NCBI GenBank assembly: GCA_038373865.1
Contig: JAXGGA010001054.1
Coordinates: 1-64,000, forward strand
Source: Uloborus plumipes
Lineage: Eukaryota > Arthropoda > Arachnida > Araneae > Uloboridae
Reading direction: 5' to 3'
DNA length: 64,000 bases
The notes beneath the pieces were generated by a model, which searched no databases, had not been told where the DNA came from, and saw nothing but the letters and a program-made list of their open reading frames with translations. The position numbers were made by a program, and so were the translations under genes. Positions 35,946 to 46,927 of the stretch are shown here, piece by piece (the stretch's first letter is position 1; each line of letters begins with the position of its first letter).

Positions 35946-36392
35946 CATTTGAAAAAAGCACTAACTGATAAACTGTACATAATAAATCGAACCTTCAACC
36001 TGGAAATAAGAGCAGAGATCACAGAAGCCAATAGGCTCTTGGTTTTTTTTATAGGTTTAAGTTTCTTAATATGTTTCTAAAAATTTGTAGTATGCTTTCA
36101 GAAAACAATTAGTTGCATGCAAATTGTCACCATTGAATACATTTCAATGGAAAAAGATTTGTATTATTTTAAAATTATATTTAATGATAATGTTATTGAA
36201 TAAAATTTTTAGTCTGAAATCGTAAGAGAAATATTTTAGCAATTATAATTTAAGCAATTCAAAAAAACAGCCTATGAAAAATGCAATTTTTCTTTTACAC
36301 AACAGAAAAAACAAGACTTTTTAAAAAGCACCACGTACCTTAAGGAATGAGAAGAAGAATCTCTGTACCACACAATGGTCACCAAAAACTAT

Positions 36393-36983
36393 TTAACCTT
36401 TAGCCGACAGCCGATCCTTAACCTTTAACCGATTAACCTTTAGCCGATTATTTTTTAGTTGAATAACAATGGAGAAACAATATAAATTAAGTACACTTTT
36501 TGCAATAAATATGTTCAATAATAACTAAAATGGGTGTATTATTTCATTCAGAGTGAAAACAATCTAATTTATGACTTGAATTTGTCCTTATAGGCAGAGC
36601 CACCACTTTCCCCCACCATGGGGGAAAGTGGTGGCATGAAAACAAGCCTAATTAAATATATCACTGTAAACATACCATGCAGTAAAAAGTAAAATTACTG
36701 CAATAATTTTATTCTAAAATGTTCAAATGTAAGTATTATCAATAAAAGTATTTAAGAAAATAACTTTTTAATATCTTTAATTTTAAGTGTTGATTCAAAA
36801 GTGCCTGATTTATCCCACCACTTTCCCCCACCTGACCATACCACCTGTGTGAACGGATTATCAGTTCGAGGAGTAACAGAGTTGGGGTAGAAAAGCATGT
36901 ATAGATGCTAGTACCACAGGTGTAGCCAGAGAACACTTTTTTTTCTCAGTAACACATGTTTACCGCTGTCGGCTAAAGGTTAA
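36393..36983. mobile_element. piggyBac-like MITE nested in the 4.4-kb transposon
   Basis: TTAA stands at both edges (36393-36396, 36980-36983), bordering a perfect 15-bp inverted repeat, CCTTTAGCCGACAGC. Near the left end the phrase TTAACCTTTA(G/A)CCGA repeats several times. TTAA targeting with a CC(T/C) terminus is typical of piggyBac. Inside it, 36600-36838 carries the hairpin and right end of the GGTCAGGTG element family. The piggyBac-like unit therefore either contains that fragment or grew around it. Confidence 0.85.
36600..36838. mobile_element. right-end fragment of the GGTCAGGTG family with hairpin
   Basis: CCACCACTTTCCCCC (36601-36615) and GGGGGAAAGTGGTGG (36621-36635) form a perfect 15-bp stem with a 5-base loop. 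About 200 bp further, the same CCACCACTTTCCCCC precedes ACCTGACCATA, whose inverse (GGTCAGGTGGGGGAAAGTGG) resembles the left end of the element at 9959. The hairpin-to-end spacing is alike in the two copies. The left end is missing. Confidence 0.6.
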
Positions 36984-37014
36984 ACAATAACAGTCAAATA
37001 TGTTTTGTGTCAAA

Positions 37015-39606
37015 CTATATAAACTTAAATGTTTTCCAAGTCCCTGCTAATCGACCACTTCTAGTGTGGGTCTGAATCTCTTTCCCATAATCTTCTAAAC
37101 TTGCATCACTGTTATCATCATCAGAAGAGGAGTCATTGATAACTTTTAACACTTCATCATAATCGCTTTCTCCAGAATATTCATCGTTATCAGAGTCTGA
37201 CCATTCAGCGTTTTTTTCATTTGTAACTGGAACAGTAGGGAGTAAACTAGAAGCTATATGATTCTCGATAATTTTTAATTTTTGGGACTTAGAAAGTTTT
37301 ATACAGTGAACTAACCCATGATGGTCCAGGTATTTATTTAAAATATTAACGCGAAGTTGCCTCAACTCACGTTTTTCATAGAGATCGACCCAAGGAAACT
37401 CTCCATAATCCTTTTTACTCTCTTCTTCTTTTTGTTGTTCATTTGAAACCTGTTTCTTTTTTTGGAGAAAATCAGATTTTTTGAGTTTTTCGAGGTAAGT
37501 GGTCACAAATTGTTTTTCAACAATAAATTTTGTTGAAAAAGTTTCTACAAAGTTTGGATCTTCAACCTCACCTGCTGCAAAAGCTTTCTTCAATTGGATT
37601 CTTGGTTGAAAGTCATCCACACTCCTGAGTTTACCATTGATACACATTGGCGTGACCCTTACATTCATGTACTTAAAATTGGGCAATTTTGATGTGTCCG
37701 GCATAGGAGCAGGTATATGGCTTAGCTTTGGCCCGATAAAAGGGTATTTCGAGCAATAGGCACAAGAAAAACGTAATTTTATCACGCAGGACTCTTTAAC
37801 AAATTCCAAAAATTTTTCTCCTTTTCTAAAATGCAAATCCATAAAAGATTTTAATGCCTGAAAATATGATAGATCTTTCATTTTTTCTTTAAAATTTTCA
37901 CTATTAAAGAACTGATCGCATGTTTTTTTGGCAATAAAACCTTTTAAGTACCCTCCAGGGCCAGGAGCACCTTCTACACGTTCCGAAACTTCTTCGCAAA
38001 CACTTCTGGCATTGTTTTCGAATCTTTTGAGTTCACTGGCTTCTATTTCAGCCATTGTCAAATTTTTTGCATTTTCTTCATCGAATTTCTGTTTTTCCCA
38101 CTCAATTGTAGCACCATCAGCAATAGCATCTCCAACGTAACTTTGGGCTCTTTCAACTTCATTGCTACAATCACCTGGTGCCAAATGCAAACGAACATAA
38201 TAATCTAAATTTAAAATTTGAATACGCTCAGCAATTCGAAATTGCACTTCGTAATTACCAACACCAACTCCAGGTCCAGCATCTGTGAGTTCAATAAGCC
38301 TCGACTTATTTTGGGGAAGCTTAATTTCTAAGATTTTCTGCAAAACATCTTCACACATTTCAGAGGCATTTTTAATCTCATACGCAGGTTGCTGCAAATA
38401 TGTTATTAGAAAATCGAGGCTTTTAAGTACATCAAAAAGCAATTGCTTCTCATTCTCGTTTGATATCATGTCACTAGAAGTGATGTCCTCAGTAGCATTC
38501 CTGATGTAATTAGTAAAATTTTCAGTAATTTCCTTGGCAAATTCTTTTTCCTTTTGACTTTGAGTAGGGTTGTAATGTTGTAACATAATATGAAAATGCT
38601 GAATTTTATCCTTTACAAGATAACAAAAACCTCGAAAGGGAGCAGAAAGTAACACATCTGAATTATCAGAAACTTCAAATAGATGGGGCAACTCTTTTCG
38701 CATATCCATGTATTCACTAGCCCACACACTGCCTGTACTTCCAACAAAGAATTTTGGTCTTACATAAACTACTGTCTGTTCATCTATGGTCTTCAATTCT
38801 TCAACATTATTTATGGAAGTGATCTTTTTACTCATGAAACGATATGTTCCTGGTGTAACATTAACCATAGAGGTTGGAAAGTCATACTTAGTCAATTTTT
38901 TCTGCTTTTCTTCTTCAACAGGTTGAAATATCTTTTGGTTACGTATGCTGTGAAAACCTGTACTTGTTCCAGGACATAAATAGGCCTTGTCGTCAGCACT
39001 AACGAGAATGTTAAGTTTAGCAGTATCTGGATCATCATATTAACTAATTATGATGTTTTTTTTATGAGCTCTTTGATAATGTGTCAATTCATTATCATTA
39101 TTTTGCGTTTTGGGTGGTTTTTTTGTACAAAAAAGTCCAAGGCCAAGATGTCTACTTGCCTGTACACTTCTTACATTTTGTGCTCGAGCACGATTAAAAA
39201 CAGTTGTTGAAGATTTAATTGTTGGTAAACCTCTCTTGATCCGACTGAAATTTGCTACCTTTAAAAGATCTCTTTTTTTAATCGTATGATTTAAGTACAT
39301 CACAGGATCATGTCTTCTTCCGTGAGGGGTTGATTTGCTCTCTATGCACTGCAAAATAAAATTTTCATCAACTTCATCCAACATTTTTTTCCTACCCGCA
39401 CCTTTTTTCCTTAGACCAATACGATACTTCTTTATTAGTTGCTTATGCATTCTCTTAATCATTCTATTCTTTTTTATCTTGGCGGAATGTGTTTCAAAGC
39501 ATTGGATCTCTTTCATTTCTGCTTGACTCTCTTCCAGAACAAGTATATCTTCTTCCAGGTTTTGTAGTTGTTCAGGTGTCCAAAATCTACCTTGGACACT
39601 AAGCAT
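37015..39606 (-). pseudogene. DDE-type transposase (863 codon positions), one in-frame TAA
   Basis: Starting at the first ATG after the TIR (39606), the frame runs 188 codons to a TAA at 39040-39042. It then continues in the same frame for 674 codons to the stop at 37015-37017, so one stop separates two otherwise open parts. Part 1 is basic: GAGRKKMLDEVDENFILQCI, then HGRRHDPVMYLNH and ASRHLGLGLFCTKKPP, probably DNA-binding. Part 2 has ILVSADDKAYLCPG (first Asp, about 205), LIELTDAGPGVGVGNYEVQF (second Asp, about 442) and CSNEVERAQSYVGDA (Glu, about 485). This is a D..D..E order as in RNase H-fold transposases. Later come CAYCSKY, an acidic Asp/Ser tract and a terminal RSGRLAGTWK. I recognise these motifs from unnamed animal transposase-like proteins but cannot assign a formal superfamily. 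The TAA could be a recent null mutation or a sequencing error. Confidence 0.82.
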
Positions 39607-39768
39607 TGCTTTTTTTGAAGCAATGTTTTTCCCATTGTAATACAATGGGAAAGTTTTTATAATGAGCGGTCGTTATAACGAGCGTTGACGGTAGTAGTAA
39701 ATATATTACTTGTATACTTTCAAAGAACGTCTAACTTTTCGTTTTATCTTTTATTCAGAGTTACATAC

Positions 39769-39956
39769 AAACCCACAAGTGAACGATACCTCTGGGGGTG
39801 CCTGGGCCTAGGGTTTGCTCGACCCTAGGTTCTGGTTCAAAATTAAGAATAGAGCACTCTTCAGGGCCCTATCCCGGTTAAACCACGAAGCTGTGGTAGG
39901 TACGGGGGACCCTGGAGGTGTGAAATGAAATGAAATGAAATGAAACCCACAAGTGA
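39769..39956 (+). mobile_element. 5'-truncated SINE (family A) with 14-bp target duplication
   Basis: AAACCCACAAGTGA flanks both sides (39769-39782, 39943-39956). The body starts inside the SINE (cgatacctctgggggtgcc) and is about 95% like the 3' part of the full-length copy at 52422-52726. It ends in (TGAAA)n. Being truncated at the 5' end and flanked by a long duplication, it is a LINE-mobilised copy. It sits 77 bp right of the 4.4-kb transposon. Confidence 0.9.
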
Positions 39957-40059
39957 GACTAATAAAAGGGTATTAAAAATGTGAATTTGAACATTACAAA
40001 TTCAAATTATGTTTTTCGCAATGATGAATGGCAATAAGTGTGGCGTACGTCCGAGAGGA

Positions 40060-40206
40060 CATAACCGAACGTTGCCCCTGAGCCTTAAAGTCTTTTTGCC
40101 TCAATAGATAAAGCACTGGGTTACCATCACGAAGGATCCCAGATCAAAACCCAGCAGGGACATACATCCATGCGTCAAATTGTTTCCCGGCAACTCAACA
40201 AATGGC
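40060..40206 (+). mobile_element. possible tRNA-like SINE fragment
   Basis: 'gcctcaatagataaagcact' resembles an A box, and 'ggatcccagatcaaaaccc' a decayed B box 40 bases later. No full cloverleaf, tail or duplication can be shown. Confidence 0.3.
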
Positions 40207-40475
40207 ACCATCTACCGGGGGTTCCCCCCCCCCCAAGCTAAATGGCGCAAATTCCTCATCAAAACTATACACACCCCTCTTGTGTTTTTTTATTCTTGTT
40301 TTTACCCCTCTTTTTTATTTTATTTATTAATTTAAATTATAGCTATTATTTTCTTTACATATTATTTATTTTTTAAAAGTACTAATTATGCTAGAATAGA
40401 ATCTACTTTTTCCCCTAGCACACATTCCAAGCACACACACACACTCACTCACACACACACACACACACACACTCA

Positions 40476-40509
<34 letters not shown>

Positions 40510-40715
40510 TAACAATAATAATTATAATAATAACGAAATAAAAAAAATATTTAAATTCAAAAATAAATTGATAAATAATTTAAACTTGAAAAAAATCAGT
40601 AAATAATTTAAATTTAAAAACTAAATTAATAACCTAAATAAATACCGCCCCCATCAAACCTTGGATGGCGCAACGTGTGGGTACCCCCCCCCCCTGTGGG
40701 CACACCTACCATCGA
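40207..40715. mobile_element. hAT-like element (copy 2), with (AC)n expansion
   Basis: The flanks ACCATCTA and ACCATCGA agree at 7 of 8 positions. The right end is the inverse of AGGTGTGCCCACAGGGG, like copy 1 at 27269-27758. ATGGCGCAA occurs near both ends, and the interior phrases tcttgtgttttttattc and agtactaattatgc are shared. The left terminus (CCGGGGGTTCC) is degraded. The internal cacac phrase of copy 1 has become a long (AC)n/(ACTC) microsatellite (40432-40506). Confidence 0.65.
40432..40506. repeat. (AC)n microsatellite
   Basis: Nearly pure CA repeats with a few CTCA interruptions, lying inside the hAT-like copy. Confidence 0.95.
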
Positions 40716-42419
40716 CCGCCAGTCCCGCGCCACCAAGTCCTGCATGGAGGAGGAGCAAAAGCTGGTGGACGTGTCACGTTGGCAGACTGCCAATCTGAAG
40801 AAGGAACCACCCGGCAGCTAAGGTCAAAACAAAAAATGTGTAGCAATTTGTCATTTCTCAATTACAATAATAAAATATCTGACAGTCAGCTAGCATTTAT
40901 TTGAATTCTGAAGTTTTGAACTCTTTTTTTTTTTTTTTTTACAATTACGAAGAGCACCCTTATCGTTAGCTCTCTTGTTTCTACTGTAAAAAAATGGAGT
41001 GGAAACAGTGGAAAAACGGAGAAGGAATCTGAAATTGTCACATTATGACTGGCGATTTTCTGGACTTGATTATACGAGTCATAATGATGTGTTCAAATGA
41101 AATTTCCCTATTTTAATTCATCCATGAAGATGTTTTTCCTGAAAAAACATAATCCCCCCCCCCACACACACACTTACAAATCTAAGAGGAAAATCTGCTT
41201 GAGTTAAACCTTGAACAAATAAATAGATAAATCACATAGAAAAAGGACAATCTTAGGCAATTTGTAACCAAAACGACGAAAATTAGTCTGTCGAAAGAAA
41301 TATTAAAAACAAAGAGCTAGACTTATTCCAATCGTCATAGAAAACCAAAAAATTAAAGGAACAAAGCTGGTCAAGTGATAGCAATAAGCAATACTGATTG
41401 CTTCAAAAATGATGACAAATGATATCTGAAACTTAAATTATGGGCACTACACATTCTATTTTAAAAATAATGAAATATGATGAGTGTACTGAAATATGAC
41501 CATCGATAAACTGAAGGAATGAAGTCGATACTATTTTATCAAAAAAAAAAAGATGTATGTTCAATAATAAAGGAAAAAAGTCACAGATGAAGTAACATAC
41601 AAGCGAAGTTCTTGTTAACTGATATGATCAAATAAGCTTCGTTATGGAAAAATGTTGGTCTCTTTAGTTCTGAATAAATTTTTCATTCATTTTTAAATCA
41701 CATTAACATGAACTTCAATAACTGAGTTGAGTATTTTGGTTCGAAAATATTCTTGTTTAGAATGCAAGCTGGTGTTTCGTCCGTGTATTTTTTACATTTT
41801 TAATTAAAGGTCAATTTTGTGTTATTAATCATTTACTTTTTAATTTTTTATGCAAAATTCTTGTTTTGCAAGGATTTTTTTACCCGATTAAAGAGGAACG
41901 TATAGTTCGCGTCAAGACTGTTGTCGTTCTCCATAGGCAAGATCAAATCAAAACCGGTTAAAAGTAAAAGAAAATAGAGTTAGGTACAATGATCAAGCGT
42001 TAGCAAAACGAGATTTTTTTTTTTTTTATCGTGAAGTGCATTTACAATTTGGCTAATCCAACCTTCTGCAAAAAAAACAAATTTTTAAAAGCTTGATCTT
42101 AAATTCTTGCTTATTCAATGTCCAATTAAGCTATTGGAGGCGGAGGGCCTTAAGCCAAAACCTTTTTCAGGGATCTCCTGCAGCTTGTTCGGGGAATCCC
42201 TTACAATTTTAGCCATTTGGGGGGGGGGGAGGATAATTAAGATTAGGCATGTTCAATAATCAGGCCCTACGACATTGCATCTAATTATGGAAGTCTTGAT
42301 CAACTTAAGTGTTCTCCCCATTTTTAATGAATTCGATGTTTTTGACACTTCCCGTGAGTGCCAACAATTGTGAGAATGGCTACATAGTTAAATGTCTACT
42401 CTTGCTGAATATGTATTAG
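40716..42419. other. non-coding DNA without recognised features
   Basis: No gene or clear repeat end. A G9 run (42219) and a 'aatcaggccctac' phrase (42261) hint at a decayed hAT end. Confidence 0.45.
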
Positions 42420-43013
42420 CAACGCCTCCTAAATACTAAATGCCTACAACTGTTTGGTTTTTAGCACAGAGCAAAATTTCGTCCTTGGTTCACGATACAC
42501 TGCCATCTACCGGAGTTCTTCGAGAAAGAGAAATTAACGATAGGTTCATTTCTAAATTTAAATTTAAAAATCAACCAATCAAAAAGTGTAATTCGAATAT
42601 TGTTTGTATCCAACGCCAATAGCTGCAAAATGCCCTTGGTTCACGTAACACTGCCAACTACCGGAGTTCTTTGAGAAATTAACGATTAGGTCATTTCTGA
42701 ATTTAAATTTAAAAATTAACCAATCAAAAAATAACAACGGCACTTTCGGATTGCCGCAAGGTAGCGCTTAACGTGGAACCAACGACGGCCGTAGCAAAAC
42801 AAATGTACTAAGCATTAAGTACAGTCGACGCTCGATATAACGACCGTCTCCGTCTTACAGAAAACGGTCTTTATAACGAGTGGTCGCTATAAGAGGTAGA
42901 ACATAGAGTATATTGGGATACAGTTGGGGGTTTTCTCACCGGTCGTTATATTAGGATGGTCTTCAAAACGTGTGGTCGTTATAACGAGCGTCGACTGTAT
43001 TTAGGAGGCGTTG
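42420..43013. mobile_element. MITE with CAACGCCTCCTAAATAC ends, split by a second MITE
   Basis: Left CAACGCCTCCTAAATACTAA and, after removing the inserted MITE, inverted right CAACGCCTCCTAAATACTTA match over about 30 bases. TATTAG occurs just outside both ends. The interior has an imperfect tandem duplication of about 151 bp (phrases 'ccttggttcacg' at 42483 and 42634; 'ctaccggagttctt' in both). Non-coding. Confidence 0.78.
42822..42997. mobile_element. 176-bp MITE of the CAGTCGACGCTCG transposon family
   Basis: TA-flanked (42820-42821, 42998-42999). The inverted repeats CAGTCGACGCTCGATATAAC and CAGTCGACGCTCGTTATAAC both continue GACC. Its left 100 bp is co-linear with the left end of the 4.4-kb element at 35257. 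It is therefore probably a deletion derivative mobilised by that element's transposase. It is inserted near the right end of the CAACGCC MITE. Confidence 0.9.
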
Positions 43014-44200
43014 ATATTAGTCAAGAGAACTCAGATTGGCGCATTAGATTTTCTTCTTGCGAATCAGCAGTGTATAGCAAAAATTGGCATTCAGTATTCA
43101 TTTTTACAGAACGAAAACACTTCTCATATTAGCTAATTCAACTACCGTGTGCCCCCAGTATAACTCAATTTGAACTAAGAATCTGTAATGGGCTTAATGT
43201 ACTTCTCCTTTTTGCTTCAGTTTAATTGATCACCATTTATGATGTTTTGTGTTGTTATCAATAGTTTTGTTTCAGTTCAAATGATAATTTAAAAATATTT
43301 ATTTTTCTGCCAATGTTTTGTCTATCGAATCCCTTTTGTGCTTGGAAATCTTGGACTAGCATATTAGCTTTTCCATTAAATCTCAACATTGAATTGTAAG
43401 AACATAATAGTTAAAAAATTTCGCTAAACATACAGCATGCTCTAATTGTGGCAAGTTAATGTTAAATATTTTATACGGTTGTACTGCACTATGTTGTGTT
43501 GTCTTTTATACTGCTAGAAGTAAAGGTGACTCTGAAGAGTAACAGTCACCTTGAGGTGAAAGATAACGGGGCACTGCTGTTTCAGGATGAATTTTTAGCT
43601 AGGTAAAAAGTCGAAACACCAAATGGCACCTTGGATAGTCTGAGCCTGTGCATTGAAACTTCGAGGTATCATCATCATCAACCCTAATTTTAGTGGCGGA
43701 TATTTTGTGAACATCGTCACGACAGAACTATTGGTACAGTGTTGTCAGGGTTGGATTTCACCTTGAGTTTTTACAAAACTGGATTAATTTCTCATTTTCA
43801 TCTTCGAATTCTAGCGTAAATACATACATTTAATCAATGTTCTAAGATTTCTCAACACCCTACAGGTAAAGTCACAGTGATGACAAGAACTGTGGGCTTT
43901 TAAGGAGATAAAGGATGTCTATGGTTAGAGAAATGTGATAAATGCCACCAATATCCTCAAGAGAAAAATATACAAATTAGTTCTAGTTGAACATTTTTTC
44001 AGTTTGAAATAGCATATTCCATAATATAAATACGTTATCGATTATGTGCTTCTTTACACCATTCTTGAGTTGAAAAGCATACTACTAGTTTTGTGTAATC
44101 CACTAATAGTTTAATTTAGCACCAGACAGTGCTGTTGTCCACAACTATACTAACCAGGAAAGTACTCGACTTAAGTAATAATGAAAAAAGTTAAAAATGG
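43014..44200. other. AT-rich non-coding DNA
   Basis: A local palindrome (aaggtgactctgaagagtaacagtcacctt, about 43523-43553) is the only structure noted. No gene. Confidence 0.45.
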
Positions 44201-44202
44201 TA

Positions 44203-46347
44203 CCATTCGAAAGAGCATACTAAGACATGTCTTTGACCCAAAGATCAAGTGCCCTCGTCCCCTCGTTTTCGAGATAAGGGGTCTTAAAGTCGGCCGAAAA
44301 TGAGCCAAATTTGAAGACTTGGCAAGAAATTGAAGCTAGCTCCAGATTCTCCCTGCCGCTGCTTGCTTGGCATCGCATCGTTTCTATGTTCGGTCATTTG
44401 CAAAGAAAGTAAGATGTTTTACGTTAACCCTTTACTTGTATGAACTAAAATAAGAAATGCTGGTTAAGACTATGATGTGGAAAGCAGAGAGTTTTATCCA
44501 GAGGAGCGAAAACTTTACAAAGAAGTTAAAGTTTTATATTTTTACAATTAACAATACATTTTAGAATTTTAGTTATTTGAAGTTTTTTTACTGAACTAAG
44601 TTGTATGTGTTGATTATTATAAGTTAAAATATATTGCATGTGTTTCTAAATGAATACTCCAGAATAATTAAATAAGTATGAAAAGCAGCTAAAATGAGCT
44701 CATGTACAAAAAATGAAAGAAATAATCTTTGGGCTAGAAATTAAGTTGTCTTAGATTATGATATCAGTTCTTATTTTTAAAAAAAATCGATACAATAAGT
44801 TTCACTATCTGCCAACTCTTAGCAAAAACATTTTTTTTTAATTGAAATCGAGAAAAAATAAATAAGTTTTAAAGAAAACGAATTAGTAAATATCAATAGC
44901 TGTAAAATTATATCCGCGTCTGAAATTACATCAATGGTAGAGGGAAATAATTATTTCTATTCTTAAAATATATTAATAGAGTCGGCATTCATCGTAAAAA
45001 CCCCTGCCGTTGAAACAAATTGGTCACTAGCGAAAAGTCTTTGCAACGTAAATTTAAAACATATTGCATGTTAATTTCGTACTGTTTAAAAACACTGGAA
45101 TAACTTTTACTAGTTCTGCTGTACATTCAACGGGTAGGAAAAGACTAAAAAAATTGTAAATCAATCAAGTTTTAGCCTACTTTTCTGTAAAAGTAGAAAA
45201 TAGGTGAAAAAAAATCATGAAAGAAGGCCTGATGCACTAGAAAAAAAAAAACGCTCAAAACAATTGAGTCGAAAAAGTACAACTTAATAAAAATAATTAA
45301 ATACACCTAGAAATTTAAAATAGGAAAGTTGGGGTTTGAGCTGCGGAAACTGTGTACCTGTCAGTCTGTCTATTGGTCAGTTTTCTGCCCCCCCCCCCCC
45401 ACCCCCGCAATAACTTTTGAGTGCATAGTTCGATTCGATTTTTTCAATCGAAAGATCTTAATGAGGACAATACACTCTCACATTCGACTTTTTGATTTGA
45501 ATAATATTTCATTCAATTTTGAATTTCCGATTTTTTCCCTTGTCCTGACTTATAACTTTTGAAGGAACAAGTTCGATTCGAGCGAACATTTTTTTTTTCG
45601 AAATATCTCAGAGAAAACACCTCATTCCTGTTTGATTTTTTTATTTGAACACATTTTCATTAAATTTTGAGCATTTTTTTTTTTTTTTTTGAAAGACCAT
45701 TCTTATATACCCAGTGATGCAATTGACAAAAATGCTTAGGAGAACTCACTTTGAGTTTTAGGGGACCCACCAAAAGAAAAGTGGTTTGAAAAAATTTATA
45801 TTTGCAATTTTTACAATTAAAAACCCCAAATATACCCCCCCCCCCCCCACACTACAGAATTGTACGAACACTTAAAAAAATTAATTGAAGAAAAAACAGG
45901 AGGTTCAGTTGTCACCTCCTGTTGACAAGGGCCCCTTAACAAGAGGGACTCCCCTTAAACAAGGGACCTGCTTTAATCGCAAATAGTACGATAAAATTTA
46001 ATTTTGATGTGTTGTTTAAAATTGTTTTTCCTCTTTAAAAAGCTCTCTGCTTTCCATGTCATAGGCTTGATAGTAGCTTTTTGCTTTAACTCGCACAGGT
46101 AAAGTAAAAGATTATTGTAAAGCCGTCTTTCAAAAGCTTTACAGATGACCAAAAATGGGAATCAAGTTTCCCGTTGGACGCAAATAGTGTAATCGCACCG
46201 CAGCTTCCAGTTTCATTATAACTCGCTAAAATTGGCGATTTTTCAAAAAAAATTAGCTAACTTTAGGACCTTATATTTCGATAACGGGGGCGCGAGGGCA
46301 AAAACGCATGCGTCCAGAAACATGTTTTACAATGCTCTTTCGATTGG
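44203..46347. mobile_element. 2.1-kb element with diverged ~95-bp inverted repeats
   Basis: The left CCATTCGAAAGAGCATACTA and inverted right CCAATCGAAAGAGCATTGTA continue to match through aa(g/a)acatgt, gccctcg(t/c) and ataaggg.tc.taaagt. Both are flanked by TA. The inside includes copy 2 of the satellite-bearing repeat (45170-45690) and no coding. Old and diverged. Confidence 0.6.
45170..45690. repeat. dispersed repeat with internal satellite (copy 2, diverged)
   Basis: It shares 'ttagcctactttt', the tgtctgtc stretch, 'aataacttttgagtgcatag', 'ttcgattc' and 'cgaaagatctt' with copies at 31535 and 54730. Only two or three degenerate units are visible. Confidence 0.6.
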
Positions 46348-46566
46348 TACTCCTTAAAAAAAAATTCATTATTCCATGATGGCGTACTTGCCTGGTAAGA
46401 ATTGAATTCAGAAATTGTTGAAGAAGATGAACGTTCTGGAACTACTGATGAAAACATCACCAAATAATTAAATCGTGTTCAAACACCGACGATTGCTTGT
46501 TCAGAAGTTGTCTGATATTACACTGATCGAGAGACAATAAAAAAAAAAGAAATTTACCCAAGATTT

Positions 46567-46919
46567 GTGCAATATGAAAGATCACGTACAACTGTTACTA
46601 AAAAAGAAAAAAAGAACAAAGACAAGAAAACGAAATCCTCAGCACTTAACACGTTCTCAGTGAAACAGTTTTTGCTTGATAAATGTATTACTGTGCTTGA
46701 TCATCTGCTGTGCTCACCTCATCTCACACCATATGACTTCTACTTGTTTCCAAAAGTGAAGAAATATCGTATTTCCAGCCTGTATGCTTGATGAAATCAA
46801 AAATGGCAAATGTACAAGAGTAGATGATACCAAATGACCTGCAGCTCAGCTTTGAACAGAAGAAAACTCGTATGCAGCAATATGTATTACTAAGGAAGGA
46901 GAGTATGTTGAAGGCCATT
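46567..46919 (+). pseudogene. mariner transposase, decayed C-terminal fragment
   Basis: The frame from about 46636 reads SALNTFSVKQFLLDKCITVL, then DHLLCSPHLTPYDFYLFPKV. This matches the mariner pattern AHTAFSVKQFL..HPPYSPDLTPCDFYLFP, including the third catalytic Asp (TPYD). The second catalytic Asp region (DNAPAH) and everything upstream is lost or unrecognisable. After a TGA at 46789 the frame resumes weakly (DEIKNGK and GEYVEG near 46905), matching the mariner C-terminus. It belongs to a Tc1/mariner DD34D element; no TIRs were found. A Tigger-like MITE lies directly downstream. Confidence 0.85.
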
Positions 46920-46927
46920 GAAAGGTA

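Larger units (their letters stand above)
35257..39691 (-). mobile_element. 4.4-kb DNA transposon with CAGTCGACGCTCG ends and a near-intact DDE transposase
   Basis: The left end CAGTCGACGCTCGATATAAC and inverted right end CCGTCAACGCTCGTTATAAC, both followed by GACC, match at 21 of 24 positions and are flanked by TA (35255-35256, 39692-39693). The left 100 bp, including 'gtggtcgctataagaggtag', is shared with the 176-bp MITE at 42822-42997. One large gene occupies 37015-39606, starting only about 85 bp inside the right TIR. The 1.75 kb between the gene's stop and the left TIR holds later insertions (piggyBac-like MITE 36397-36979, possible hAT MITE 35765-35945), so the original element was nearer 3.7 kb. 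Confidence 0.78.

Noticed and set aside
39040..39645. A separate 201-aa gene upstream of the transposase
   Set aside because: It is in the same frame as the following 674 codons, separated by one TAA only, and its first codon at 39645 is TTG; the first ATG is at 39606.
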